Of a stretch of DNA of 64,000 nucleotides, positions 1 to 8,327 are shown one piece after another. A model generated the notes under the pieces. It was not told the origin of the DNA. It saw nothing but the letters and a program-made list of their open reading frames with translations, and searched no databases. Position 1 is the first letter of the stretch, and each line of letters begins with the position of its first letter. This DNA comes from Seohaeicola saemankumensis (GTDB taxonomy: Bacteria > Pseudomonadota > Alphaproteobacteria > Rhodobacterales > Rhodobacteraceae), in contig NZ_JBHTKR010000003.1 in assembly GCF_042678485.1 (NCBI RefSeq), positions 310,001 to 374,000 of the forward strand, read 5' to 3'. The position numbers and the translations under genes are program-made.

Positions 1-1136
1 GTTTCGGGGTCCAGCACTGCAAGCCCTTCCAATGGCAAGTAGCGCACACCCTGTCGGGATTTCAGTTTCGCCTGTGCGGCGGCCGGCAGATCGGACCAGT
101 CCGCGTGCCAGTCGTTGACGACGGCGGGACCATAGGTTTCGGTCAGCCCGTAAAGATGCGTGACATCAAACCCGGCGGTTTTCATGTCCGCAAGCAGCGT
201 CTCGGGCGGCGGGGCGGCGGCGGTAAAGAATTGCACCGTCCGGTCAAGGGGGCTTTTGACGGCCTCGGGGGCCGCGATCATCAGCGACATCACGATGGGT
301 GCGCCGCACAGATGCGTGACACCATGATCGGCAAGGGCGTTCCATATCTGATCAGCGCGCACCTGCCGCAGACAGACATGCGTGCCGATGATCGCGGATA
401 GCGTCCAGGGAAAACACCAGCCATTGCAGTGGAACATCGGCAAGGTCCAAAGATAGACCGCGTGTTTCTGCATGGAGGATGTCAGCGCGTTGCCTTGCGC
501 CAGCAGATAGGCGCCCCGATGATGCGACACCACGCCCTTGGGGTCTCCGGTCGTGCCGGAGGTGTAGTTGATGGATATGGCATCCCATTCGTCCTCGGGC
601 ATGAGCCAGGCAAAGTCGGGATCCCCCGCGGACAGGAACGCCTCGTAGGCGGGCAGGTCATCCTGCGCGGGCGTGGCATCGAACACCGGGTCATCATACC
701 GGATCACCAGGGGGCCGACGGCCGCAAGCGACAGCGCCTCCTGCATCAATGGCAGGAACTCCCGGTCGACGATCACGACTTTCGCCATGGCATGATCAAG
801 CTGGAACGCGATGATCGAGGCATCCAGCCGCGTGTTGATCGAATGCAGGACAGCGCCGCACATCGGGACGCCGTAATGGCACTCCAGCATGGCGGGCGTG
901 TTTGCCAGCAAGGCCGATACCGTATCGCCGCGCCCGATACCACGCGCCGCCAGGGCAGAGGCCAATTGCCGCGACCTCGTGTAGAAGTCGGCATAGCTGC
1001 GCCGCAGATCGCCGTGGATGATGGCCGTATGATCGGGAAAGACACTGGCCGCCCGTTCCAGAAAGGTCAGCGGCGTCAAAGGCTGATGATTCGCCGGGTT
1101 TCGATCCAGATCGGTGTTGAAGAGGTTCGCGCGCAT
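1..1136 (-). CDS. Acyl-CoA synthetase (AMP-binding), C-terminus beyond window
   Basis: The frame is open from an ATG at 1136 to the left edge of the window, about 378 codons without the C-terminal subdomain. It is an ANL-superfamily enzyme that activates a carboxylic acid to its CoA thioester through an acyl-adenylate. The phosphate-binding loop YTSGTTGDPKG lies near residues 191-201, and LYGLTETYGP (A5 motif) follows. The start sits 4 bp after the crotonase stop, so the two are translationally linked. The substrate cannot be read from the sequence; a short or medium acyl chain is likely from the family. It does not resemble the DmdB ligase as I know it. Confidence 0.9.
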   Translation of the reverse strand, partial: MRANLFNTDLDRNPANHQPLTPLTFLERAASVFPDHTAIIHGDLRRSYADFYTRSRQLASALAARGIGRGDTVSALLANTPAMLECHYGVPMCGAVLHSINTRLDASIIAFQLDHAMAKVVIVDREFLPLMQEALSLAAVGPLVIRYDDPVFDATPAQDDLPAYEAFLSAGDPDFAWLMPEDEWDAISINYTSGTTGDPKGVVSHHRGAYLLAQGNALTSSMQKHAVYLWTLPMFHCNGWCFPWTLSAIIGTHVCLRQVRADQIWNALADHGVTHLCGAPIVMSLMIAAPEAVKSPLDRTVQFFTAAAPPPETLLADMKTAGFDVTHLYGLTETYGPAVVNDWHADWSDLPAAAQAKLKSRQGVRYLPLEGLAVLDPE

Positions 1137-1140
1137 GGGA

Positions 1141-1941
1141 TCAGGCATCCTGCCACAGGGGCGCGCGTTTTTCGATGAAGGCACCGATGCCTTCTTCGGC
1201 GTCCCGCGCCAGCATATTGTCGACCATGACACCGGAGGCATAGGCATAGGCCTGCGCCAGTGGCATGTCGCGCTGCGCATGATATGCGCGTTTGCCCGTC
1301 GCCAGGGTCATGCTTGATTTGGCGGCAATCTTGCGCGCCAGCAGCATCGTTGCCGCCCGCAGGTCTTCAGGGGCAACGGCGTGATTGATCAGCCCGATCT
1401 CGGCGGCGCGGGCCGCAGGTGTCATGTCTCCGGTCAGCAGCATTTCCATCGCGTGTTTGTCTGCGACATTGCGTGACAAGGCCACCATCGGGGTCGAGCA
1501 GAACAACCCGATGTGCACCCCCGGCGTGCTGAACTGCGCCGTGGTGGCCGCAATCGCCAGATCGCAGCTGGCCACAAGCTGACAGCCCGCCGCCGTGGCG
1601 ACACCCGTAACCTCGGCAATCACCGGCTTGGGGCAGTTGACGATCGCCTGCATGACCCCGGAACACATATCCATGACCATGGCAAAATAGGCTTTGCCAC
1701 TGTCCGGCCCGGCGCGGCCGGCCGTCATTTCCTTGAGGTCGTGGCCCGCGCAAAAGGCAGGCCCGTTCGCGGCCAGAATGATCACACGGACCGCAGGATC
1801 GTTGCCCGCCGCAGCGAAGGCCGCGCCCAGTTCAGCCAGCATGGCCTCGGAAAGGGCATTGCGTCTTGCGCCATCGTTAAGGGTCAGGCGCAAGATGCCG
1901 CTGTCGTCTTGTTCATGCAGCAAGATAAGGCTGTTGGTCAT
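1141..1941 (-). CDS. Enoyl-CoA hydratase/isomerase family protein, ECHDC3-type
   Basis: A 266-residue crotonase-fold protein. The oxyanion-hole segment AFCAGHDLKE and the second-loop segment VATAAGCQLVASCDLA are clear. The two glutamates of classical hydratases are replaced: Gln stands where GGGCEL has Glu, and no Glu precedes the TPGVHIGLFCSTP segment. That combination matches the ECHDC3 subfamily, whose reaction is poorly defined, so hydratase activity should not be assumed. It lies between an OsmC gene (23 bp upstream) and an acyl-CoA synthetase gene (4 bp downstream) in one minus-strand operon. Confidence 0.88.
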   Translation of the reverse strand: MTNSLILLHEQDDSGILRLTLNDGARRNALSEAMLAELGAAFAAAGNDPAVRVIILAANGPAFCAGHDLKEMTAGRAGPDSGKAYFAMVMDMCSGVMQAIVNCPKPVIAEVTGVATAAGCQLVASCDLAIAATTAQFSTPGVHIGLFCSTPMVALSRNVADKHAMEMLLTGDMTPAARAAEIGLINHAVAPEDLRAATMLLARKIAAKSSMTLATGKRAYHAQRDMPLAQAYAYASGVMVDNMLARDAEEGIGAFIEKRAPLWQDA

Positions 1942-1964
1942 CAGATCCGGTCCTGTGGTGCGGT

Positions 1965-2414
1965 TCAGAGAATGTTGATCTCGACGCTTTCGGCGAGGGT
2001 GTTGGCGATAAAGCAGTATCGATGGGCACGGTCCTGCATCTGTGCCAGGGCCGCGTCGTCAACGCTGAACCCGGTGTCAAAGCGGACAACCGGATTCAGA
2101 TCGATGCGCGTGACCGACATCTGCCCCTTGGCGTTCTTGCCAAGATGGGCCTCGGCGTGGTCGTGATAGCTTGCCACCGGCCAGCCCGATTTGGCGGCAA
2201 GCGCCAGAAAGGTCATCATGTGACAACTGGAAAGCGCCGATGCGAGGGCCTGCTCGGGGTTGGTGTTGTCGGTCGCGCCGCCCCAGTCAGGGGCGGCGTC
2301 AACCTGCAGGTCGAAACGATCGTTGAACTGTACCGTATGCGCGTTCGAATATTTGCCGGGTTCAAGGGCAGGCTCCACGCGATGCCAATGCAGCGAGATC
2401 GAAAGGTCAGACAT
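1965..2414 (-). CDS. OsmC family protein
   Basis: A 149-residue OsmC/Ohr-fold protein. It has the conserved helix with the redox Cys in ALSSCHMMTF and a second Cys near the C-terminus (HRYCFIAN). Family members reduce organic hydroperoxides. I chose the ATG at 2414 (MSDLSISLHW) because AGGAG lies just upstream. A longer frame would need a TTG at 2447 that overlaps the preceding stop. It lies 29 bp after the GcvT/DmdA-like gene and 23 bp before the crotonase gene, so it is probably co-transcribed. Confidence 0.88.
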   Translation of the reverse strand: MSDLSISLHWHRVEPALEPGKYSNAHTVQFNDRFDLQVDAAPDWGGATDNTNPEQALASALSSCHMMTFLALAAKSGWPVASYHDHAEAHLGKNAKGQMSVTRIDLNPVVRFDTGFSVDDAALAQMQDRAHRYCFIANTLAESVEINIL

Positions 2415-2443
2415 GTTGCCGGCTCCTGAACTGGTGGCAGCGA

Positions 2444-3583
2444 TCAAGCCGCGGCCAGCTTTTTCTTGGGATCGAAGAAGGGACGCTCCACGATGGTTGC
2501 CCGGGTCGGGCCGGAGGGGGTCACGACTTCGATATCCATGCCGACATGGGCGAAGTCCGCAGACACCATGGCCAGGGCGATATTCTTCTCAAGCCGTGGG
2601 GAATAGACAGCCGACGTGACCTTGCCGATGGCCGCGCCATCCTTGTTGATGGTCCAGAAGGTGGTGTTGGGGCCCTGCATCGGCTCGCAGTCGATAATCA
2701 GCCCGACCTGCTTGCGGCTCACGCCGGCCTGCTGGATCCGGCGCAGCGCGGCCTTGCCGATGAAGTCGGCCTCCATGTCCAGGTTCACCAGCCGGTCAAG
2801 ACCCAGCTCGTAGGGGTTGGTGTTGATATCCGCGTCAGCGTGATAGGACAGCATCCCGCCTTCGATCCGGCGGATCGAAGAGGTGTGGCCGGGTTTCAGC
2901 CCGAACGCCATGCCGGTTGCCATGATGCGTTCCCAAAGCGCGTCACCATGTGCGCTGTCGCGCAGATAGATCTCGTAGCCCAGTTCGCTGGACCAGCCGG
3001 TACGCGAGACGATCAGGGGAATGCCGTCCAGCTCGACCTCGCGCAGCCAGTAGTATTTCAGGTCCATGATGCTGTCGCCAAAGAGGGCCTGCATGATCTC
3101 GCCCGATTTGGGGCCCTGCAGCTGCAGGGGCGACACATCCGGTTCGCCGATCGTGACATCAAGGCCGGAATGCACCGCCACGCCCTGCGCCCACAGCAGG
3201 ATGTCGCTATCCGCCAGAGAGATCCAGAAATGGTTTTCCGCCAGGCGCAGCAGGATCGGATCGTTCAGGATCCCGCCATCGGCATTGGTGATCAGCACGT
3301 ATTTGCACTGCCCGACGGCCATGCTGGACAGGTCGCGCGGGGTCAGCATCTGGACAAACCTTGCCGCATCCGGGCCGGTGATCTCGACCTGCCGCTCTAC
3401 CGCCACGTCGCACAGGATGGCGTCATTCACGAGGTTCCAGAAGTTCTGTTCCGGATTGCCGAAATCGCGCGGGATATACATGTGATTGTAAACCGAAAAC
3501 CCCGTGGCGCCCCAGCGGACGGTTGCCTCGAAATAGGGGGATTTGCGGATCTGTGTGCCAAAACCGAAGCCGTCTGCGTTCAT
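2444..3583 (-). CDS. GcvT-fold aminomethyltransferase family protein, DmdA-like
   Basis: A 379-residue folate-binding protein of the GcvT/DmdA family. Segments seen include TGFSVYNHMYIP, CDVAVERQVEITGPDA, MLTPRD, GGILNDPI, WISLADSDILLW, SRTGWSSELGYEIY and RIEGGMLSY. They follow the order of DMSP demethylase (DmdA) more closely than that of housekeeping GcvT, and the usual gcvH/gcvP neighbours are absent. DmdA moves a methyl group from dimethylsulfoniopropionate to tetrahydrofolate. Which methyl donor this one uses is open, because many marine bacteria carry DmdA-like proteins of unknown substrate. It is downstream of an Lrp regulator and upstream of osmC and two CoA-ester enzyme genes. Confidence 0.75.
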   Translation of the reverse strand: MNADGFGFGTQIRKSPYFEATVRWGATGFSVYNHMYIPRDFGNPEQNFWNLVNDAILCDVAVERQVEITGPDAARFVQMLTPRDLSSMAVGQCKYVLITNADGGILNDPILLRLAENHFWISLADSDILLWAQGVAVHSGLDVTIGEPDVSPLQLQGPKSGEIMQALFGDSIMDLKYYWLREVELDGIPLIVSRTGWSSELGYEIYLRDSAHGDALWERIMATGMAFGLKPGHTSSIRRIEGGMLSYHADADINTNPYELGLDRLVNLDMEADFIGKAALRRIQQAGVSRKQVGLIIDCEPMQGPNTTFWTINKDGAAIGKVTSAVYSPRLEKNIALAMVSADFAHVGMDIEVVTPSGPTRATIVERPFFDPKKKLAAA

Positions 3584-3745
3584 CTTTTTCGCCCTTTCTG
3601 CGTGACCGGCGACAGGGCCGGGGATCGACTGAAACTGGCGAAAACTTATGTGCGAAACCTGCGTGAAAGCGGACCAAAGTTATCAAGACTTCAGGCTGAA
3701 CGGGCCATTTTTTCGGCAGAATGCAAACCGTTCAGTCGCGCGGGC

Positions 3746-4237
3746 TCATCTGCCGGCATGCGCGGCCAGCTTGGCCAGGTTGGGCCGGCTTGTCTTGACG
3801 CTCCGAGTCGCGATGTAGGTCATGTAGCGATCAACACCGATCTCTGCGTCCTGCATCGATTGCATGAGGGTCTGGAACAATGCTAGGCTTGGGCAGATCA
3901 CCTTGAGCACGTAATCCATGCCGCCGCCTGTCGCGATACATTCGGTGAACTCGTCATGGGCTTTTACAAATGCTTCGAACCGGTCGAAATCGGCGGTTCT
4001 GTGGTGCGTCAACGATACGGTCACGTATACCTGGACGAAATCACCCACCTGCCCCAGTGCGATATCGCTGTGATAGCCCTTGATGAAGCCCGCGGCCTTG
4101 AGGCGATCCAGACGGGCCCAGCACGGGGTAGGCGAGATGCTGACGATCTCCGCAAGCCTGGTCTTGCTCAGCGGCCCATGCTGCTGCATCGCACTGAGGA
4201 TGCGAATATCCGTCGCATCTAGGCCAAACCTTTTCAT
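3746..4237 (-). CDS. Lrp/AsnC family transcriptional regulator
   Basis: A 163-residue regulator with an N-terminal winged helix-turn-helix (LDATDIRILSAMQQHGPLSK, then a recognition helix near SPTPCWARLDRLKAAG) and a C-terminal RAM ligand-sensing domain. I placed the start at the ATG at 4237, which gives the normal family length; in-frame ATGs at 4270 and 4279 would add 11-14 residues, and none has a strong ribosome-binding site. It is 162 bp upstream of the DmdA-like gene on the same strand, so it is a candidate local regulator of that operon. Confidence 0.9.
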   Translation of the reverse strand: MKRFGLDATDIRILSAMQQHGPLSKTRLAEIVSISPTPCWARLDRLKAAGFIKGYHSDIALGQVGDFVQVYVTVSLTHHRTADFDRFEAFVKAHDEFTECIATGGGMDYVLKVICPSLALFQTLMQSMQDAEIGVDRYMTYIATRSVKTSRPNLAKLAAHAGR

Positions 4238-4534
4238 TCGTTCGCGTCTTTCGCTTTCTGTCCGCGGCATCAGGACCATCAAGGGAATGCCCGCCGCCAT
4301 CTGGAATGACCGTAACGGCCCAATTGGACGGGGGCGCCAGAATTTGCGACCAATTCTTTGTCAACCGCGTCCATTTAGGCCCAGCGGGCATCTTGCGCTG
4401 TCCCACCGGCGATGTCGGGCGCCAGGTATTCCGCCCTGCCGGGTATATGCCGCCTTCGGCAAGGGTAGCTGCCATGCGGCGGCCTTCCAGGGGGCCTCTT
4501 GGCATGGCGGCAAACCTGGACTATCTAGCAGCCT

Positions 4535-4569
4535 CCCGGTCGCAGCCTACCCGGGTAACAAAACAAGGG
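4535..4569 (+). promoter_or_regulatory. Probable preQ1-I riboswitch controlling queCDEF translation
   Basis: A compact hairpin CCCGG (4535-4539) / CCGGG (4551-4555) has an 11-nt loop TCGCAGCCTAC. It is followed by the A-rich tail TAACAAAACAAGGG (4556-4569). This is the preQ1 class I arrangement: one stem, a loop, and an A-rich tail that folds back as a pseudoknot. Loop CCT (4546-4548) can pair with AGG (4566-4568), which is also the Shine-Dalgarno of queC, 7 bases before its ATG. Ligand binding would hide the ribosome-binding site, the translational mode typical of Gram-negative examples. The position before queuosine genes supports the call. Confidence 0.78.
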
Positions 4570-4576
4570 TACCTAG

Positions 4577-5278
4577 ATGAAGACTATCGTGATCTGCTCC
4601 GGCGGGCTGGATTCCGTTTCACTTGCGCATATGGTCGCGCGGGAACGGGACCTGACCCGCCTTGTTTCATTCGATTATGGCCAGCGTCACCGCAAGGAAC
4701 TTGATTACGCCGCGCTTTGTGCCCGGCGGCTGAATGTGCCGCATGATGTCATTGATCTGCGCGCGATCGGCGCGGCCCTGACGGGATCCGCGCTGACCGA
4801 CGACATAGATGTGCCGGATGGCCACTATGCAGAGGAAAGCATGCGTATCACGGTTGTGCCGAACCGCAATGCGATCATGCTGACCGTGGCCTTTGGCGTT
4901 GCGGCGGCACGTGGCGACCAGGCGGTCGCGACAGCGGTGCACGGGGGCGACCATTTCATCTATCCCGACTGCCGCCCGGCCTTCACGCAATCCTTCGAGG
5001 CGATGCAGAAGCTGGCATTGGACGGCTATGCCGATGTGTCGCTTTACACGCCTTTCGTACACCGGACCAAAGCCGATATCGTCACCGCAGGCGCGCGCCA
5101 TGATACGCCCTTCGCGCTGACCTGGTCTTGCTACAAGGGCGGCGAACATCACTGCGGCCGTTGCGGCACCTGCGTCGAACGGCGCGAGGCGTTTGACCTG
5201 GCGGGCGTCGCAGACCCCACCCCCTATGACGATCCGGATTTCTGGATCGAGGCTGTCGCCAGAAAGGAACGTGGCTGA
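4577..5278 (+). CDS. queC: 7-cyano-7-deazaguanine synthase
   Basis: A 233-residue ATP-dependent enzyme that converts 7-carboxy-7-deazaguanine and ammonia to preQ0. The PP-loop SGGLDS spans residues 8-13. The C-terminal zinc site has Cys185, Cys193, Cys196 and Cys199 (CYKGGEHHCGRCGTC). The length is normal. It is the first gene of queC-queD-queE-queF, with the riboswitch-like element directly upstream. The stop and the queD start overlap as TGATG. Confidence 0.97.
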   Translation: MKTIVICSGGLDSVSLAHMVARERDLTRLVSFDYGQRHRKELDYAALCARRLNVPHDVIDLRAIGAALTGSALTDDIDVPDGHYAEESMRITVVPNRNAIMLTVAFGVAAARGDQAVATAVHGGDHFIYPDCRPAFTQSFEAMQKLALDGYADVSLYTPFVHRTKADIVTAGARHDTPFALTWSCYKGGEHHCGRCGTCVERREAFDLAGVADPTPYDDPDFWIEAVARKERG

Positions 5279-5631
5279 TGTACCGGATCACCAAGGAGTT
5301 CCATTTTTCCGCGTCGCATCAACTGTCACATCTGCCCGATGATCACCAATGCGCGCGGTTGCATGGGCATAATTACATTGTCGTGGTTGAACTGGCCTCG
5401 GCAGACCTGAATGCCGACGGCTTCGTGCGCGACTACGCAGAGCTCAAGCCGCTCAAGACCTATATCGACGAGGTGTTCGATCATCGTCATCTCAATGACG
5501 TGATGGATACGGCATCGACAGGCGAAAACATGGCGCGGCATTTCTATGACTGGTGTGCGGCCCGCTGGCCCGAAACAACAGCCGTCAAGGTCAGTGAAAC
5601 GCCAAAGACCTGGGCGGAATACCGGCCATGA
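5278..5631 (+). CDS. queD: 6-carboxytetrahydropterin synthase
   Basis: A 117-residue member of the PTPS/QueD family that makes 6-carboxy-5,6,7,8-tetrahydropterin from dihydroneopterin triphosphate. Zinc ligands His14 (FHFSASHQL) and His29/His31 (CARLHGHNY) are visible, with the catalytic Cys at residue 25. A further family segment reads DHRHLND. The start overlaps the queC stop by one base, and the stop overlaps the queE start (ATGA), so the operon is tightly coupled. Confidence 0.96.
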   Translation: MYRITKEFHFSASHQLSHLPDDHQCARLHGHNYIVVVELASADLNADGFVRDYAELKPLKTYIDEVFDHRHLNDVMDTASTGENMARHFYDWCAARWPETTAVKVSETPKTWAEYRP

Positions 5632-6338
5632 CCGCGCTGCGTATCGCCGAGATCTTCGGCCCCACCGTGCAGGGCGAGGGGGCGCTGATCGGGCAACCCA
5701 CGGTCTTTGTGCGGACAGGTGGCTGCGACTATCGATGCAGTTGGTGCGACAGCCTTCACGCGGTGGATTCTGCCTTTCGCAGCACATGGGCGGCCATGAC
5801 CACCGATCAGGTCTGGTCCGAAGTGACCCGCCTGTCCCGTGGGCGTCCGCTGACCGTGTCGCTGTCAGGGGGCAACCCCGCAATCCAGGACTTCACCGAC
5901 CTGATCGCGCGCGGCCATGCCGAAGGCTACCGTTTTGCCTGTGAAACGCAGGGGTCCGTGGCAAAGCCGTGGTTCGCGCAACTCGATACCCTCGTGCTCA
6001 GTCCGAAACCGCCATCCAGCGGTGAAACGGTTGATTGGGGGACCTTCGACGCATGCCTGTCGGCTGCGGCGGGCGCAGGGCAGATCGTCATGAAAATCGT
6101 GATCTTCGATGAACGCGATTATGGCTGGGCCAGGGCCGCTGCCGACAGATATCCCGACCTGCCGCTTTATCTGCAACCCGGCAATCCCGAGGTTGATCCC
6201 GAGGTGCCGGTCGATCCGCAAAGATTGGCGGATCGGCTGTTGTGGCTGGTCGACAAGACGATGGAAGACGGCTGGTTCGCCCCCAGGGTGCTGCCGCAAC
6301 TGCACGTTCTTCTTTGGGGAAACAAGCGCGGGGTCTGA
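5628..6338 (+). CDS. queE: 7-carboxy-7-deazaguanine synthase (radical SAM)
   Basis: A 236-residue radical SAM enzyme that ring-contracts carboxytetrahydropterin to 7-carboxy-7-deazaguanine. The cluster-binding motif is CX3CX2C with Cys33, Cys37 and Cys40 (GGCDYRCSWCDS). The N-terminal GPTVQGEG and the SGGNPA motif are both typical of QueE. It overlaps queD by four bases and is followed 18 bp later by queF. Confidence 0.96.
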   Translation: MTALRIAEIFGPTVQGEGALIGQPTVFVRTGGCDYRCSWCDSLHAVDSAFRSTWAAMTTDQVWSEVTRLSRGRPLTVSLSGGNPAIQDFTDLIARGHAEGYRFACETQGSVAKPWFAQLDTLVLSPKPPSSGETVDWGTFDACLSAAAGAGQIVMKIVIFDERDYGWARAAADRYPDLPLYLQPGNPEVDPEVPVDPQRLADRLLWLVDKTMEDGWFAPRVLPQLHVLLWGNKRGV

Positions 6339-6356
6339 TCCGCATCGCGAGGTAAC

Positions 6357-6818
6357 ATGGAAACGATTTACAGCAACCTTCAGCAACTGGGTGGCAAGAC
6401 CGAATTGCCCGCCTCCCCGGAAGAGGCGACGCTTGAGCGGGTGGCAAACCCGCAGGCGGGCATCGCATATTGCGTGCGGTTCACGGCCCCTGAATTCACG
6501 TCGCTCTGCCCGATGACGGGTCAGCCTGACTTCGCGCATCTGGTCATCGACTATGTGCCCGGTGACTGGTTGGTCGAATCGAAATCGCTCAAGCTGTTTC
6601 TGGGCGCGTTTCGGAATCACGGTGCGTTCCATGAAGATTGCACGATCTCGATCGCGCGCCGCCTGGTTGATTTCCTGAACCCTCAATGGCTGCGGATCGG
6701 TGGATACTGGTACCCCCGTGGCGGCATTCCGATCGACGTCTTCTGGCAGACGGGCGCCGTTCCCGAACAGGTCTGGATCCCGGATCAGGGTGTGCCGCCC
6801 TACCGTGGCCGAGGCTGA
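6357..6818 (+). CDS. queF: NADPH-dependent preQ0 reductase (7-cyano-7-deazaguanine reductase)
   Basis: A 153-residue unimodular (YkvM-type) QueF that reduces preQ0 to preQ1. The nucleophilic Cys51 lies in LCPMTGQPDFA with the conserved Asp at 58, and the QueF motif ESKSLK starts at residue 74. A GAGG ribosome-binding site precedes the ATG. It closes the que operon and is convergent with the next gene. Just past the stop, a short tandem duplication of ACGGGGCCCATG is seen near 6830-6850. Confidence 0.96.
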   Translation: METIYSNLQQLGGKTELPASPEEATLERVANPQAGIAYCVRFTAPEFTSLCPMTGQPDFAHLVIDYVPGDWLVESKSLKLFLGAFRNHGAFHEDCTISIARRLVDFLNPQWLRIGGYWYPRGGIPIDVFWQTGAVPEQVWIPDQGVPPYRGRG

Positions 6819-6913
6819 CGGGACGGGGCCCATGACGGGGCCCATGACGCGGCAATTGGCGCGGATCGGATTGCAGCCATTCGCGCATGATGCAACGAAT
6901 GGCTGCAGCACCG

Positions 6914-7525
6914 TCAATAGATCTGTTTCAGCTCGCTGTAGTCCCCCCGCAGTTGCAGGGTCACGGTGATGTCGCTGCTGTCACGGTTGCGCCAGAACCA
7001 GCCGTGTTCGCCCGCGAAAGGGGCCTCGATGCTGCCCTCTCCTGCAGTTTCGCCGCGACCACGGGAATAGTCGATCGACTTGCCCTCGCCATGGGCATGC
7101 AGGTCGAAGTTGATCCGCCCGCCTGTCGCGGTCCAGGCGTAGGTGGCGGTCATGCCAGCCTCCATCACCAGCTTGATTTCGGCCGTGGCGCCGGGCGCGA
7201 GGGTAAAGGTCACCTCGTCGCGCCAAGCCTCCTGCGCCTGGGCCACATTGAAGAGCGCGGCGAAGACGGCGTCGATCAGGTTCAAGGATTGATCGCCGTG
7301 AATTTCAGCATCGCGCGCGGCCTCCTCGGCCAGTTCGCGCTTGATCTCGCCCATCTCGGTCAGGCCGGTCACGCGGCCCAGGCCTGTGGGGTCGATGGCA
7401 TGTTCGGCAGGCAGGTAGACGGTGACAAGGATCACCACCGCGCCGATGGCCGCCGCGATGGTGGAGCGGAACAGCTGCGCCTTGGTGGGAAGGTCTTCGA
7501 GGCGGGGTTTGGGTGCATTGCGCAT
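6914..7525 (-). CDS. Membrane-anchored protein of copper cluster ('transmembrane anchor protein' type)
   Basis: A 203-residue protein with a short cytoplasmic N-terminus (RLEDLPTKAQL), one membrane helix at about residues 20-40, and a periplasmic part. The periplasmic C-terminal half looks beta-rich (DEVTFTLAPG, EIKLVMEAG, HGWFWRNRDS, YSELKQIY). I recognise it as the family called 'transmembrane anchor protein', which travels with HupE/UreJ-like genes; its function is unknown. It lies 16 bp after the HupE-like gene. By context a role in metal handling is likely, but that is inference. Confidence 0.75.
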   Translation of the reverse strand: MRNAPKPRLEDLPTKAQLFRSTIAAAIGAVVILVTVYLPAEHAIDPTGLGRVTGLTEMGEIKRELAEEAARDAEIHGDQSLNLIDAVFAALFNVAQAQEAWRDEVTFTLAPGATAEIKLVMEAGMTATYAWTATGGRINFDLHAHGEGKSIDYSRGRGETAGEGSIEAPFAGEHGWFWRNRDSSDITVTLQLRGDYSELKQIY

Positions 7526-7541
7526 GTGGTTCTCCGATATG

Positions 7542-8270
7542 TCAGGTGGACGCGATGTAACCGGCGATCTGCTGGCCGGTCAGGATCACGCCAAGGACGA
7601 TCATGATGATGTTGACGGCCGTTGCCTGCCGCATGAAGTTCGGGCTGCGCCGCCAGTACCCCATGACGATCAGGATGACCGCCAGGGCCAGGATCTGGCC
7701 GATCTCGACGCCAATATTGAAGGCCAGAAGGTTGGGCAGAAGCCCATCCTCGGCGATCTGGTATTCAAGGATCTTGGTCGCCAGGCCCGTGCCGTGAAAC
7801 AGTCCGAAGATCAGCGTCGCGGCCTTGGTATCGGGCTGGATCCCGAACCATTTCCGGTAGGCGCCAAGGTTGTCGAGCGCCTTGTAGACCACCGACAGGC
7901 CGATGATCGCGTCGATGACATAGGCGTTGATGCCCCAGCCATACCAGACACCCAGAAGCATGGTGATCGAATGGCCCACCGCGAAGATGCTGACATAGAT
8001 GGCGACGTCGCGCATCCTGTAGAGGAAGAAGACGACGCCCAGCAGGAAAAGGATATGGTCATATCCCGTAACCATGTGCTTGGCGCCAAGGTAGATGAAG
8101 GGGATGATGTTCACCCCCCAGATTTCCTGGATATAGCCGGCATCGCCGGGTGTGACGTTATGGGCCTGCGCCTGCGCGGTGCTGACCATGAAGGCCGCAA
8201 GGACAAGAAAGGCCAGTTCGAGCGCCCGGCGTATCGCCCGCGCGCAAAGGCCCCGTTGAATCGAGGTCAT
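7542..8270 (-). CDS. HupE/UreJ-like membrane protein
   Basis: A 242-residue protein with a signal-peptide-like N-terminus ending near AQAQAHN and about six membrane helices. The diagnostic HupE/UreJ type-2 segment is GYDHILFLLGVVFFLY, followed by a second His motif FAVGHSITM and by LFHGTGLA and NIGVEIGQ. Related proteins are linked to nickel or other metal permeation in hydrogenase and urease systems. Here the neighbours are copper genes, so nickel should not be assumed. It is co-directional with the membrane-anchored gene (16 bp downstream) and the His-rich gene (57 bp upstream). Confidence 0.85.
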   Translation of the reverse strand: MTSIQRGLCARAIRRALELAFLVLAAFMVSTAQAQAHNVTPGDAGYIQEIWGVNIIPFIYLGAKHMVTGYDHILFLLGVVFFLYRMRDVAIYVSIFAVGHSITMLLGVWYGWGINAYVIDAIIGLSVVYKALDNLGAYRKWFGIQPDTKAATLIFGLFHGTGLATKILEYQIAEDGLLPNLLAFNIGVEIGQILALAVILIVMGYWRRSPNFMRQATAVNIIMIVLGVILTGQQIAGYIAST

Positions 8271-8327
8271 GGAAGGTTCTCCGTTGAAAATTATGTCTGA
8301 TCGTCAAGACTGCCCGGGCAGCAACGG

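Noticed and set aside
2546..3886. 446-codon open frame on the plus strand
   Set aside because: It is antisense to the DmdA-like gene and has no recognisable domain.
1..4237. Complete DMSP demethylation pathway (DmdABCD)
   Set aside because: The crotonase is ECHDC3-like and lacks the DmdD/hydratase Glu pair, the ligase does not look like DmdB, and no acyl-CoA dehydrogenase is present.
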